A DNA stretch of 64,000 bases, taken from Phaeotremella fagi. Taxonomy: Eukaryota; Basidiomycota; Tremellomycetes; Tremellales; Phaeotremellaceae. Location: contig BCHU01000012.1 of assembly GCA_001599715.1 (NCBI GenBank), positions 682,001-746,000 of the forward strand. The letters are read 5' to 3'. A program made the translations under genes and the position numbers. Positions 11,177-22,421 of the stretch are shown here, one piece after another. The number at the start of each line of letters is the position of its first letter. Position 1 is the stretch's first letter. The notes beneath the pieces are model-generated. The model saw only the letters and a program-made list of their open reading frames with translations, was not told the origin of the DNA and made no database searches.

Positions 11177-14100
11177 CTATTTACCCACAGCCAAAGACTG
11201 TAAATTTGGCATTGGCGCACCCATCCCCATCCCCCTACCAGAATTAGCAGCAGCATGAGCAATCTTCATACTAGCTCTAGCTGCTTCTGGGGAAATTTCA
11301 GTCCCACCAGTCCCATCACTACTAGTACCGAGATTAGATTTCGAAGTAGAAATAAAAGATTGTTGTAAAAGTTCAAAAGCCGTTGGTCTCTTTTGATAAT
11401 CCAATTCAAAAGTTTTAGTCAAGAATTCCGATGCCTCTGTTGAGATGTCGTTCGGGATAGCTGGTTTAGCTGATGAGCCGATCTAAACAATTTCATTCCC
11501 ATAAGTGTCTGTTTTCCATTGTTTTGGTGGAGGTAGATCTAGACTTACCCTGTACATCGCTTGCATTTGATTCAATTCTGCCCATGGATGGGTACCAGTC
11601 AGCATTTCTACCACCAAACAGCCGACACTCCAGATATCAGCTTTGGAAGTGTAACTAGTTTGTTTGACTATTTCAGGTGCCATCCAAAACACACTACCCT
11701 GTAATGAAGGTCGATTGGCTTTAGAAACGTTCATAAGATCTAGTCGTAGTCAGTACCTGTGGAATTGAAATTCAAAAGATCAGAACCCACTCGATTCGAC
11801 TTTCTTCGAAATCCCGAAATCTGAAATCTTGATACCGCCTTTATTGTCGACTAGTATATTCGCACCTTTGATGTCTCGATGAATGATTTCACGTTCATGC
11901 AGATAATTTAAACCAGTTAAAATCTGTCGAACGAAATTCCTGACTAGCGCTTCTTCGAATGCACCGTAGTTGTTTAGAAGAGCAGCTACCGAACCACCTG
12001 GGACGTATTCCAAGAAAATATTCAAATGAGCAGCGTCAGTTGATGAATCTAATTATAGGATTTGATCAATTAGCTTAACGAGACTGTCACCACAGATTGA
12101 CTGAACTTACCAAGATACTGAACAATGTTCTCATGCTGAAGTTCCTTCAACAGTTCAATCTCACGTTCCAAAGCGTCAACCATCGAACGTTTCCTCTCTT
12201 CATTTCTAGTGTTTCCAACGGGCAACTCGACTTGTTTCACAGCCATCAATAAACCTGAATGAGCGTCCATCCCCAGATAAACCGAACCAAACGATCCAGC
12301 ACCTATCAAAGCACCTTTAATCCATTTAATCGATCGTTTAGCTAAGAGTTCCATCAGTGTCAATGCCTCAATCCTTTATCCAAGTATCACTTACATCCAG
12401 TCGAAGTGTAAGCTTTCCCATGTTCTTCTTCGACTTCGTCCTCGTCCTCTTCCTCCTCATCACTATCCTCCTCTTCATCTTCATAATCATCCTCCTCCTC
12501 ACTCTCGTCATCCCCTTCATCCTCAAGTTCAGAAGTTGGTACCGAACCAGGATCAACAGCAGCGGGAACACTAACGCTCTCAACGTCAATTTCAGATTCT
12601 TCATCGCTCTCCTCAAAAGTTATCGTGCTGGCTCTACGATTTTCCATCTCTGCCGTTATCTCATCAACGGTTAATAAAGAAGCTGTGTCGGATCGATCAC
12701 GGTTTCGACGTAATTGAGACAATAGCGACATTCTTGATTTGGTCGAACCTCCGGAACCTCTTCTGGCCATGGTGATCGATTTAGGTCTTTGAGACTGTTG
12801 TGGTAATTTTGGTGAGAACACTGCGAGAGAATCCGATAATGATTCGTTGGAGGGGACGAAGGGTGGTAGCAATGGTGGTCGTGATTCTATCGATGCGACA
12901 GATTCATCTTCCGATTCACCATCAATAGTCGGCTGAACAAGTTCACCTCCATCTGTAGAAACCGATACTCTAGGTAAGAATTCTTCTTCTTCCGGAATAG
13001 GAGCTGAAGGGGGTGAAGAAATATTTTTCAACGAAGTAGATCTAGAACCTCTCTTATCACCTGCACTCGAATATGAACTCGATAAAATTGAATTCCGTTT
13101 CTCAGGTAAAGGAGGCACATCCAAAGAAGATCTAGTATGAACACTACTAGCCGACGACAATCTCTTGAAATTGTTATTCCCACTGAATTGTCCAGATTGA
13201 ACCCGTAACATCATAGATTGTCTTGCTGTCTTCTCCAATTCTTTTTTCTTGGCAGAAGGGAAATATTCTTGTAAATGATTAGAAATCAATTCGGACGGTG
13301 GTCGATGTCCAAAGAAATTATACATTTTTTTACCTCTTGACGCAAGGAATGATCCTGACGAAGGTGATTTAGCTGTACTCGGTGAAGGTGGTAGTTCAGA
13401 TACCGGTACACCTAAACCAGACATTATCGAAACTGTACTAGCGCGATTCATTTTTTTGCTGGTCGAGGAGGATTGAGAAAGAAGATTCATCGGTGGTGTC
13501 ACATAATGGGTAGGCGATGTTGGTGACATTGGTGGAACGTCGCCAAGGAATGTTTCCATGTTTTTACGATTTTGAAGTTTTCTCGTACGACGTAATGTCA
13601 ATGTTTGGGGTTGTGAACCATCTCGATTTGCGGTTACATTCTTTCCGTGACAGATTGCAAGCAGTTTAGCTTCAGATAGTGGATGGCCTTTGAAGAATAG
13701 TCAGTGATCCCACCCCAAAACTCAACTTTAGCACTTACTGTCGTCGTCAGGATCAGTTTCAGCATATAAACCCCAACCATCAACTTCCAATCTTTCACCA
13801 TCCTCATCGGATTCCGTATCAGTTCCAGTAGAAACAGAGCCAACCGACCATTTATTGAATTTCTTCAAAACCTTCTCCAGAACATCCACACCACTCGTAC
13901 AACTGGTCATCTCCATAGTTCTAGTACTACTATCATCAGGATTAACGAATTTGATAAACTGTCTGGTTCCTGCTGAAGATCCTTCGTACTGACTACCAGG
14001 ATTAGTCCGTGGTCTAGAAGAAGAAGTCGAAGATGAAAACGTCGATGAGCTAGTTGGATAACCTGAAGAGTTTGAATTTCCAGATGAAGGGATTCTTTTC

Positions 14101-15521
14101 ATAGAAGTTCCAACTTCAAGTTGATTGTTCGTCGATTGATTTTCGTCATCTCGAGAACGAGGTGCAGCGAATGGATGAACTGATCCCTGGGTAGTTGAAG
14201 GTCTTCCAATCATCGCCGAGAATTTCGATTTAACGGGACTAGTTTTCCCACCTGGAACAGCGGATGCACTAGGATTCTTACGATGGATACTACTGCTACT
14301 ATCAGATCTAGGTAGTGGATGATTCCTATTGTTGTTACCGGATGAACCTGGTGCAGGACCTTTTGGTAATCCAAATTGTTGATCACTGACAGCCCAAGTT
14401 GGGGTTGAATTGAATTCATTCTGTTGTTGTCGTTGAGTGATTGAACTTGCATAAGAAGCTGCTGAAGATTGCTGTTGAATCGGTGCAGGTGGTAATGGTC
14501 TATCCAAGAAATTCGTTGAATCGTTCGTAACAGGACTAGGTGATCTACGTCCACCATCTCTACTTGGTGGAGCTCTAAGATTTGAATTAAATCTACTTCC
14601 ATTCCCATTCCCATTTCCAGTTGAAGTACCTGTTATATGAATAGTCTTCGTCGATGTCGACGAACTATTGGAACTTGGCAGTGCAGGACGAGAGGGTAAG
14701 GTCGTCGAATGGATAGGTCGAGGTGTCAAACTAGCTGATAAACTACCGTTACCGCTATCATTACTGTTGTTACCATTACCACCTTGATAAGCCAGTGGTA
14801 AATTCCTAGAAGGATTTTGATGTTGTAAATCCAATGGTGGAGGTCGAGTCGTATGTAATCTCCTACCAGCGCTACTCGAAGATGACCCATAAGGCGTAAT
14901 CAATCTATGTGAAGAATCGACAGAAGGTGATAAACCCGGTGACATAGAATCGTCAAGTGGTGGGGTAGCAGCTCCGTTTAAACGTAATTCAACCCTTGAA
15001 AGATTAGGATTATGGGGATGAGAACCGTTATTCGAAGCTCTTTTCCGTAAATCCTTAATTCCACCAAGCAATTTAACCCTCTCGCCAACTTTACTTATCC
15101 CCATCTCCTTCAAACTAGCCATGTCCAATTCCAAAATGACCTTCCCGTCAATATCATTCCTAGCGAAAACAGGCGCTAGATGTGAACATTTATGAAATGT
15201 CAGAAAAGTGGTTATCTCATTTGGACCCCAAGTTTTTAGATAAGACGAGAAAGATTGGTTGGGGGGTGGATGGAGTAGTGGCGGTGTTGATGGACGGGGG
15301 TGATTGATTGTTGAGATGGAGGCGGTTGTTGAGAGTGAGAGGGAGGAGGTTGAGTTTTGATGACGAGGTTCGCGGGTTGAAGTTAGTTGGGCTATGGAGG
15401 GGGTTACATGTTGAGCGTAGTGGATGTTGTTGGCGAAATGGGGGGAGGTTGGGGTGGTGGTGTGAGATGAAGCTGAGGAGGTTGGTGAATGTTGAGGACG
15501 AAGGGTGGTGTTGGACGACAT
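11177..15521 (-). CDS. STE11: MAPKKK of the pheromone-response pathway (Ste11/Byr2 type)
   Basis: Ste11 phosphorylates the MAPKK Ste7 in the pheromone and filamentation MAPK cascade. Reading from 15521, a Ser/Thr-rich N-terminus leads to a SAM domain (about residues 93-160, [16 protein letters not shown] ... [19 protein letters not shown]), which in this family docks Ste50-like adaptors. A long disordered Ser/Asn-rich stretch follows, then a Ras-association-like segment ([15 protein letters not shown] ... [14 protein letters not shown]) spanning the first intron. A second disordered region ends in an acidic Glu/Asp run. The C-terminal kinase has the glycine loop [12 protein letters not shown], lysine in MAVKQVELP, catalytic [17 protein letters not shown] in ISDFGISKK and activation segment [13 protein letters not shown]. 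Length is roughly 1,300 residues. A short non-kinase tail rich in Gly/Met/Ala follows the kinase. Its orthologue is a MAT-locus gene in C. neoformans. Confidence 0.9.
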
Positions 15522-16000
15522 GATCAGTGATTGGATGGGATAGTAAGATCACTGTAAGATGGTGTATTAGCATTAAACGAACATGACCATATCATTAATA
15601 AAAGGACGCCTTGATAAAAGTATTGGATTACATACCTTGGATCGCAGTCGTGACAACGCTTGCTGGTGGTGGGTGTATTGCTACTCCTTCCCCTTCGTAT
15701 CCATACCAATTTCACCCGCTTCCTTTTTGTTTTCCCTTCCCTTTTCGTTTTTGAATCTTACCATCCAATTGTGAATCGCACCCTAATTTAAACTCGTTCC
15801 CACCCCTCTATTCTGAGTGTCTGTGCATGAAGACAGAAATGAGAATTAGAAAGTGACAATGAGAACAAAGAACAAAGAGCATCAACGTTATTTTAGGTCA
15901 ATCGCGTGTGAATCGCGTGGTGAATTCCTGAATATTTACTTAGAATGTTGTAAAACCAATGCATGAGACTACAAAAGAAGTGACTTCAACCTATCTCATC
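15522..16000 (-). promoter_or_regulatory. STE11 upstream region
   Basis: This is the region between the STE11 start and the ETF1 stop, both genes being on the minus strand. A tandem pair of ACAAAGA heptamers occurs at 15865-15878, about 345-360 bp upstream of the STE11 ATG. These resemble the core of HMG-box sites; basidiomycete pheromone-response elements contain ACAAAGGG. The match is incomplete, so any role in pheromone response is inference. No other gene is visible. Confidence 0.35.
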
Positions 16001-17385
16001 CTACTTCTTAGCTTCCTCAACAGCTTTGACCAAAGAAGGAACCGCATCGAATAAATCAGCGACAAGTCCAACATCAGCAATTTGGAAAATGGGTGCATCA
16101 GCGTCCTAAACATAAAATCAGTCAATCCGTGTCTTCAACGAAATGTATATGCCTACCTTGTTGATAGCGACGATCATCTTTGATTCCTTCATTCCAGCTA
16201 AATGTTGGATTGCACCTGAGATACCAACAGCGACATAAAGTTCGGGTGCGACAACCTGTAGCATGTCAGTGATTCATCGACGTACGCGCAGAGCAGACCC
16301 ACTTTTCCAGTTTGACCAACTTGTAACGAATTATCTGCGTAGCCTGCATCAACAGCTGCTCTCGACGCACCAACGGCTATGGTGTTGTGTCAGACAGCAT
16401 TCAGATTAAATGATCGACCACTTACCAGCCCCTAATACGTCTGCCAATGGATCTAAAACTTTTTCGAAATTCTCTTGACTCTTCAAAGCTCTTCCCCCAG
16501 AAACGACTCTAGGTGCAGAGGACAAATCAGGTCTCGATGAAACTGTCAACTCTTCCGAAACATATTTTGTAGGTGCTAATTCACAATCAGCTTCAAGTCT
16601 TTCCAAAAAAACTTCATAACTAACATTCTGTTTCAACAGCTTGAATCTCCTCTGAACTAGCTGATCCACCTTCTTTATTAGCTTTATCAAAAGCCGTCGT
16701 TCTAACTGTAACGATTTTTATCGTGTCCTTGTCTGAAGATTTGATTTTAAGAATGGCGTTACCGGCGTAAATTGGTCTTGTGAAAGTATCGCCTGAAGAT
16801 TCGAGATCGATGATATCGGCAATCATGGAGACGTTGAGGGATCCTGCTAATCTTGGGAAAATGTTTTTACCGACGGCGGTGTGAGCTCCGAATAGATGTG
16901 TTATTGATTTCGATGGGAGGAACGAAGCGAGGAGGGGAGTGACGGCTGTGATGAGTTTAGTTGTAGCTAGCTTGACAGTCGATTGGATTTACTCACTCTC
17001 GGCAAGTGAATGGGAGTAGGCATCTGACGACGCTGTGTAGATTTTTGATAGACCATCGATTCTGGTCGTCAGCTAATTGTCACAAACAAAACCTTACTTC
17101 TTGACCTCGTCCAAAACACCATCGACATCAGCCTTTGAGCCAGTTACGATACCAGCAATCTACAGAATCCATTAGAACGTCGTTGATGAATTGTAAAACG
17201 CGACCTACCTCTCCATTTAATTTCTTGGCAGCAGTAACGGCGCTTAGAGAACTATCGTTCAATTTACCGGATTTGTGTTCCAGGAAGACTAGAGAGGAAG
17301 CTAGTCTACGTTGCGAGATGGAGGAGTAGGTGGATGAGGAGGATGAAGCTAATCTTGAAGCTGACTTTATTGATTGTCTGAACAT
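16001..17385 (-). CDS. ETF1: Electron transfer flavoprotein subunit alpha, mitochondrial
   Basis: ETF alpha binds FAD and passes electrons from acyl-CoA dehydrogenases to ETF-QO in the mitochondrial matrix. The start at 17385 gives [18 protein letters not shown], a basic and Ser-rich presequence, followed by [19 protein letters not shown], the usual ETF alpha opening. The middle includes [18 protein letters not shown] and then the signature FAD-binding region: [18 protein letters not shown] with [18 protein letters not shown]. The C-terminus reads [20 protein letters not shown] and ends EEAKK with TAG at 16001-16003. Several short introns are present. Size (about 340-350 residues) matches the family. 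Its orthologue, also called ETF1, is in the C. neoformans MAT locus. Confidence 0.9.
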
Positions 17386-18492
17386 TTTATGAGGTGAGAT
17401 GACAGTGAGAATGAGAATTCAAATTAAAGATCTTTTGAGTGTCACAACACCAACCTGCAACCGGTTATTTCTTAATCGCACCCGACTTTATTTGTTACCC
17501 GACGGTAACATCGGGGTTTCGGTGTTATTTTGTACGAGGCATTGGTTTATCTCCTCTAATCTTCGATCTTCGTAAATGTCTACATCTTTCTCTGTTAGAT
17601 CTGTTACAATATCTCCCTAGTCGTTAGACCATGAAAGATATAGACATAGACCACATCGGTAGGATTCATGTTAATAGAAGACTTATCACAGATGATATCC
17701 ACATGAGAGCCTAAATTCCATCTAAATCTAAGAGCAACACATTCTTCTCAACTGTCGACGCAATCGCGAAACAAATACTCTTGAGCCATGTTCCACAGCA
17801 ACGCAGCATCGTTGTCAAGCTCCCAAACCCAAGTTGTTAATACAAGTCGTACAACTACTGATACACCATTCATCGTTGAACTGATCGATAGCATAATTCT
17901 CGTTCCTTAGATTTCAGACGTTTCTCAATTACGTATGACAATTCAGCAAGACCAAATATGAGAATTGTATCAAGCTGACAACCATCTCGACATGAGGGGG
18001 TTTGAAAGTTTAGTTTCTCATGTTTGAGAATGACGGCTTTCAACCTTCCTTAGATACAGTCTGCGTGTCGGTCGTTGATCGTTGAATGATCATCGTTGGT
18101 CAAAATGGCACTTTGTTCGAAGAAACCAAGGAGTTCAGGACTCCTGGTCGACACCATGCATTGATAAAATTAAACCTCATATAGAAAAACCAGCATAAGC
18201 AGAGCTCTATATCACTTCTGAAAGAGTACAACGATAAAGACTAAAAAGACCAACCCTTCCAGACAGAATCCAAACTAGCAAACAGTTGCGCCAGAGTTTT
18301 ATTTTGAATTTCCAGGAACTCGATGAATGTTTCATTCTTTCATCCAACCAATTTATCCAACTTTCTTTTCAAATCTCATGAAAACCATCTAATGAGCCTC
18401 TGAACAACCTTTCAAAATCCCATTCTTACCCACTTCCATACCAATAAATACCCAATTTCCATACATAGGATCCCAATAATTAACCATCCAAG
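17386..18492. other. 1.1-kb divergent intergenic region with possible decayed minus-strand coding segments
   Basis: This separates the divergent ETF1 and SNT2-like genes and is one of the longest gene-free stretches here. On the minus strand, protein-like open segments follow one another in shifted frames. One from about 18049 to 17893 contains SCRDGCQLDTILIFGLAEL and YVIEKRLKSKERELCYRS; another from 17893 to 17752 contains VWELDNDAALLWNMAQEYLF and ends at a TGA. I could not join them into a convincing spliced gene, so they may be a pseudogene remnant or chance. The final 400 bases near 18493 look like an ordinary AT-rich leader. Confidence 0.3.
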
Positions 18493-21400
18493 ATGGTACT
18501 TCACGGTTATAAAGTTACGAAAGCTAAAGCAGCTAATGGGACTGAAGTAGCTGTCAACGGTGAGTTTTCATTTCTTCCACGACGCGATTTGTTCTTGCAA
18601 TACTGATCATGACTTGATATAGATCATGTTTATGTTACTCTACCTTGGTCTGAACGTGATGGTAAGCTAAAAACAAATCTTTCATAATACTAAACCGTGA
18701 TCAGGTAATCCATATAACGTCGCTCGAATTATCGAATTTCTACCTGCCAATTCAACACCCAAAAAGGGATCCCGACACAACTCAAATTCAGAGCTTCAAG
18801 TTAGATTATCTCTGTTCTATCGTTTATCTGATGTAAGTCATGCTTCAAATCCAACAAATGCTTTGCATACAGATATTGATGTTCCCCCTTCTTAGCTTTC
18901 CACTAGAACAATCACAGATAATAGATTGTTAATGGCAGCCATTCATACGGATATCCAACCACTTTCAGCTGTTCGTGGTAAATGTTTCGTTAGACATAAA
19001 GATCGAATAGACGATCTAACGAGTTGGAAACGTAAACCTGATCATTTTTATTTTGTCAAATACTACGATCCATTTATAAAAAGGGATTACGAATTGGTTC
19101 GAACAGAGAACGTTAACAACAGTCAGTCTTGTTTCTTCCTCTTCTTATCTGTCGAGAAATTGTTATTGATGATTGCTTGGTAGTTCCAACTAAAGTGAAA
19201 GAAGTCTTGATGTCTCGATATGAATATCTCATAACTGAGAAGGAGATGGTTGCTGATCTCACTGACAACTATCGATCTTGTTGCGTATGTGATTTATGGG
19301 CGGCAAGTCAAGAATCAGTTAGATGCGAGTAAGTCATTCCACTCTAAAATATCATTCATCATCTTCACTAACCATACTACTTCATTCAAGATCATGTAAA
19401 AAAGATTATCACATGGCATGCTTGAACCCACCCCTTTTAGCTAAACCAGCCAAAGGTTATTCATGGAATTGCGTACCATGTTCCCTTCAACGACATAAAG
19501 ATGTTCAAGATCATAAATTTCTTTTCACATCGAATGGAGCGTTACCATCGAAAACTAAAGGTAACGGAAATAAATCGAATAAAGAGAAAACGAATACCGC
19601 AGCGTCACATCGTCCGGATACGACGTATCGTGGATGGAGTTGGAGATATTTCGGGTAAGTCATATTGACTCTCTGGTGATGTTTGAACTAAAAAATCATG
19701 CGTGTAGACTGTATACTGAAGCAGAGGATACTTTGGATCCGGATGATTTGATTTTTCCTAGAGCTGCTACAAGAGTTGGACCTAGATTTCAAGCTAATGT
19801 ACCTACATGGGAGGAACAGAAGGCAGCAGAGTTATCACGTTCTCTTGGTGAGAGTGAATCAGGACCTTCGAGACATATAGGTGGTAGGTTTTCGTTTGGG
19901 TGATGATGTACTGATGGCTCGTAGTGGATCGTGGTTACGATGTCGGTCAAAGAAAACATGAGTCTACCATTGATGTGATTTGTGTACCAAGCGATGATTG
20001 TACGTTTGATACTATGTCGTGGGAGAGGGTTACGGCTAATATCATATTCAGTGAATTCATATATGGAAGAAGTAGCTTCACTTAAACTCCCCGTACCAGA
20101 TTATGATGTGGAACGATTAGATCGAGCTGCGCTGGATTACACCAAACTTGGTAGGGAAGGTGCATTGAGATCAATGAAATCATTAAGATTGGCAGATTTC
20201 AATCCTATAATCGTGAGTCTTGTTTATCAACTGTAAACTCATCCTTTTTCAGTTCACCGACCAAGAAACCAAAATCTTCGAAGAAGGTTTAGAAACTCAC
20301 GGCGGTCTCGATACCCATCAAACAGCCAAGAAAATCTTCAAAACTCCAGCTACAGTACTTCGATATTCTTACATCTGGAAAAATCAAAAATTGAAATCAG
20401 AGAACGAAGCTTTGAAACATAACTACAAAGTTTCCACTGCTCATGCGAGATCTAATAAAACACTTGGTGCACCTTCTTTAGGGAAGATTAGGAATCGTGA
20501 AGATGACGATGCGAGTTTGAATTCAGATGAGGAAGGTTCGCTTTATAATTCGACGATTGCTTCGAGTAAACGTTTGGTTTGTGCTGGGTGTCATACAAAG
20601 ATATCTTCTGTTTGGTGGAGAGCTCCTAGAGGGTTTTCGGGTGATGTCATGTGTGAAACTTGCGGGTGGGTTGATTGACTCGTTTTATTGTTGTATTCCG
20701 TGATGAGCTGATCAATCCTTCATAGAACGGATTATCGTAAATATGGAATAAGAACTTTTGCTCGTGCAGAGGATAGTAAAAGAGTTGAAATTAAGAAAGA
20801 TGGACCACCGAATAAAAAGGTTAAAGTGAGTGATACTGTCGGAAGATCAGTGGAACACTGCTGACATGTAATAGGGAATATCAAGTGGTACAGCAACTCC
20901 TGTACCTTCCGTACCCAAACTACCAGCTTGCGCAAGTTGTCAGAAAATGGAACCTAAAGCTATGATGGCGAGATGCAAGAATTGTACTTATTCTGTTCAT
21001 GCTGGTAGGTTATTATATTGATTTGAGATGATGGAGCTGAGGTTCACGGAACAGGCTGTTATGGAATCGCATCACAGGATCTGGGTCCTGATTGGGAATG
21101 CGAGTTGTGTACCAATCTGAAATTGGAGGAATGCCATTTGGTAAGTGTTTCATCTTTACCTCTTTTCAGGGTTCGTGGAGTACCGACTGATCTGATCTAC
21201 AGGAACCTCGTTGCGTACTTTGTCCCAAATCCTCACAAATTCTTAGCAACGAAACGAGAGCTACAAAGAAGAAAACGGATTTCGATTTTTTGTCAGCGTT
21301 GAAACCTACTGAAGGTCGACGATGGAGTCATGTCATGTGTTCTGCTTGGACTCCTGAGACGGTTTTCACTAATGCGGCTACGTTTAAATCTGTAGAGGGT

Positions 21401-22257
21401 ATAGGTTCTATCCCTGTTAACACCCAGGTCAGTTATTGTTTCTTTCATTTTGAGACTGATAACTGATGGTTGATTCAGACTTGTTCAATCTGTAATGCCA
21501 CGGATGGTGTAGTGTTGAATTGCGCCTTCCAAGGATGTAATGCCAGTTTCCACACTGCTTGTGCTTGGGTATCAAACTACAAATTTGGGTTTGAATTCAG
21601 TTTGGTAAGTGGTCGTCCATAAAGCCAACATGGTCTTATGTCTAACTCCACTGAAAACGTATAGGCAAAACCCGGTCGGAGAGAGATCATAACGATAGCC
21701 AAATTCAAAGAAGAAACAGGTGTTATGAACGCTTCAATCTGGTGCAAGAAACATGATCCGAACACCAGCGTCGAAGTTAAAGAAATACGAGAGAATCGAC
21801 CGATCTATGAATTCCACGAGATTGATCCGGAGTTGAACGAGGTATGTTGTCTATCACAAAAAGTTGATTTTTTCTAACGAACGTGCAATAGACCGCATTA
21901 CAAGTCTACATCTCATCTTATAAAGTCATCTCTCCACATGATTCATTCCCTCTACTAAGGAAGGCTAAGAGATTAGATCATTTGTTACCGAGTACGAAAG
22001 ACAATCTGTCTGTTGATGGGAACGGCAATGGTAGTAAAAAATGTGGGAAATGTGAGATTGACGTTTCGCCGTTTTGGCATAGGGTTGAAGCGGGGAGGAA
22101 AAGGAAACGTGAGGACGAGGATGGGGATGGGTATCTGAATGGTCATGGGAATGGATTGCATTTGAATGGGGTTAAGGAGGAGATGGATGTTGATCAGGAT
22201 GAGGTTGTGGATGGCGGTGCTGTTGGTTATTTGTGTCATCAATGTTCGTTCTTGTAA
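18493..22257 (+). CDS. SNT2: BAH-PHD-SANT chromatin reader, Snt2-like
   Basis: This is a multidomain histone reader of the Snt2 type, which in yeast works with Ecm5 and the Rpd3 deacetylase. The start MVLHGYKVTKAKAANG leads to a BAH domain (about 18620-19260, including VYVTLPWSERD, HTDIQPLSAVRGKCFVRH and FYFVKYYDPFIKRDYEL). A PHD finger follows (CCVCDLWAASQESVRCE ... CKKDYHMACLNPPLLAKPAK ... WNCVPCSLQR), then an ELM2-like stretch and a SANT/Myb domain (FTDQETKIFEEGLETHGG). Next come a GATA-like Cys4 finger (CAGCHTKISSVWWRAPRG), an extended PHD module (CASCQKMEPKAMMARC ... CSICNATDGVVLNCAFQGC ... FHTACAW) and another C-terminal Cys-rich finger. The stop TAA ends at 22257. There are at least a dozen short introns and the protein is about 1,000 residues. 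The symbol rests on domain order, not on an alignment. Confidence 0.8.
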
Positions 22258-22421
22258 TTCGATATTTATACCTTGATACCATCCATCCATCATCAATAGC
22301 TAGTCATTTGTATTTCTATCATGACAAGATTCGAATTGATGCATCATCAACATTATCCTCATGCCAAAAGAAACAACGAACGAGAAATAAGGGATGCATG
22401 CAGTCCGAAAAGCTATTCAAA

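Noticed and set aside
17752..17893. Small minus-strand ORF ending CVDS, resembling a CAAX pheromone precursor
   Set aside because: The residue before the last is aspartate, not aliphatic, and the peptide does not resemble basidiomycete pheromones. I found no other CAAX-ending small ORF in the gaps I read.
21982..22296. Overlapping ORF on the opposite strand of the SNT2-like 3' end
   Set aside because: It is the antisense of the last exon, which carries a Cys-rich finger in the right frame.
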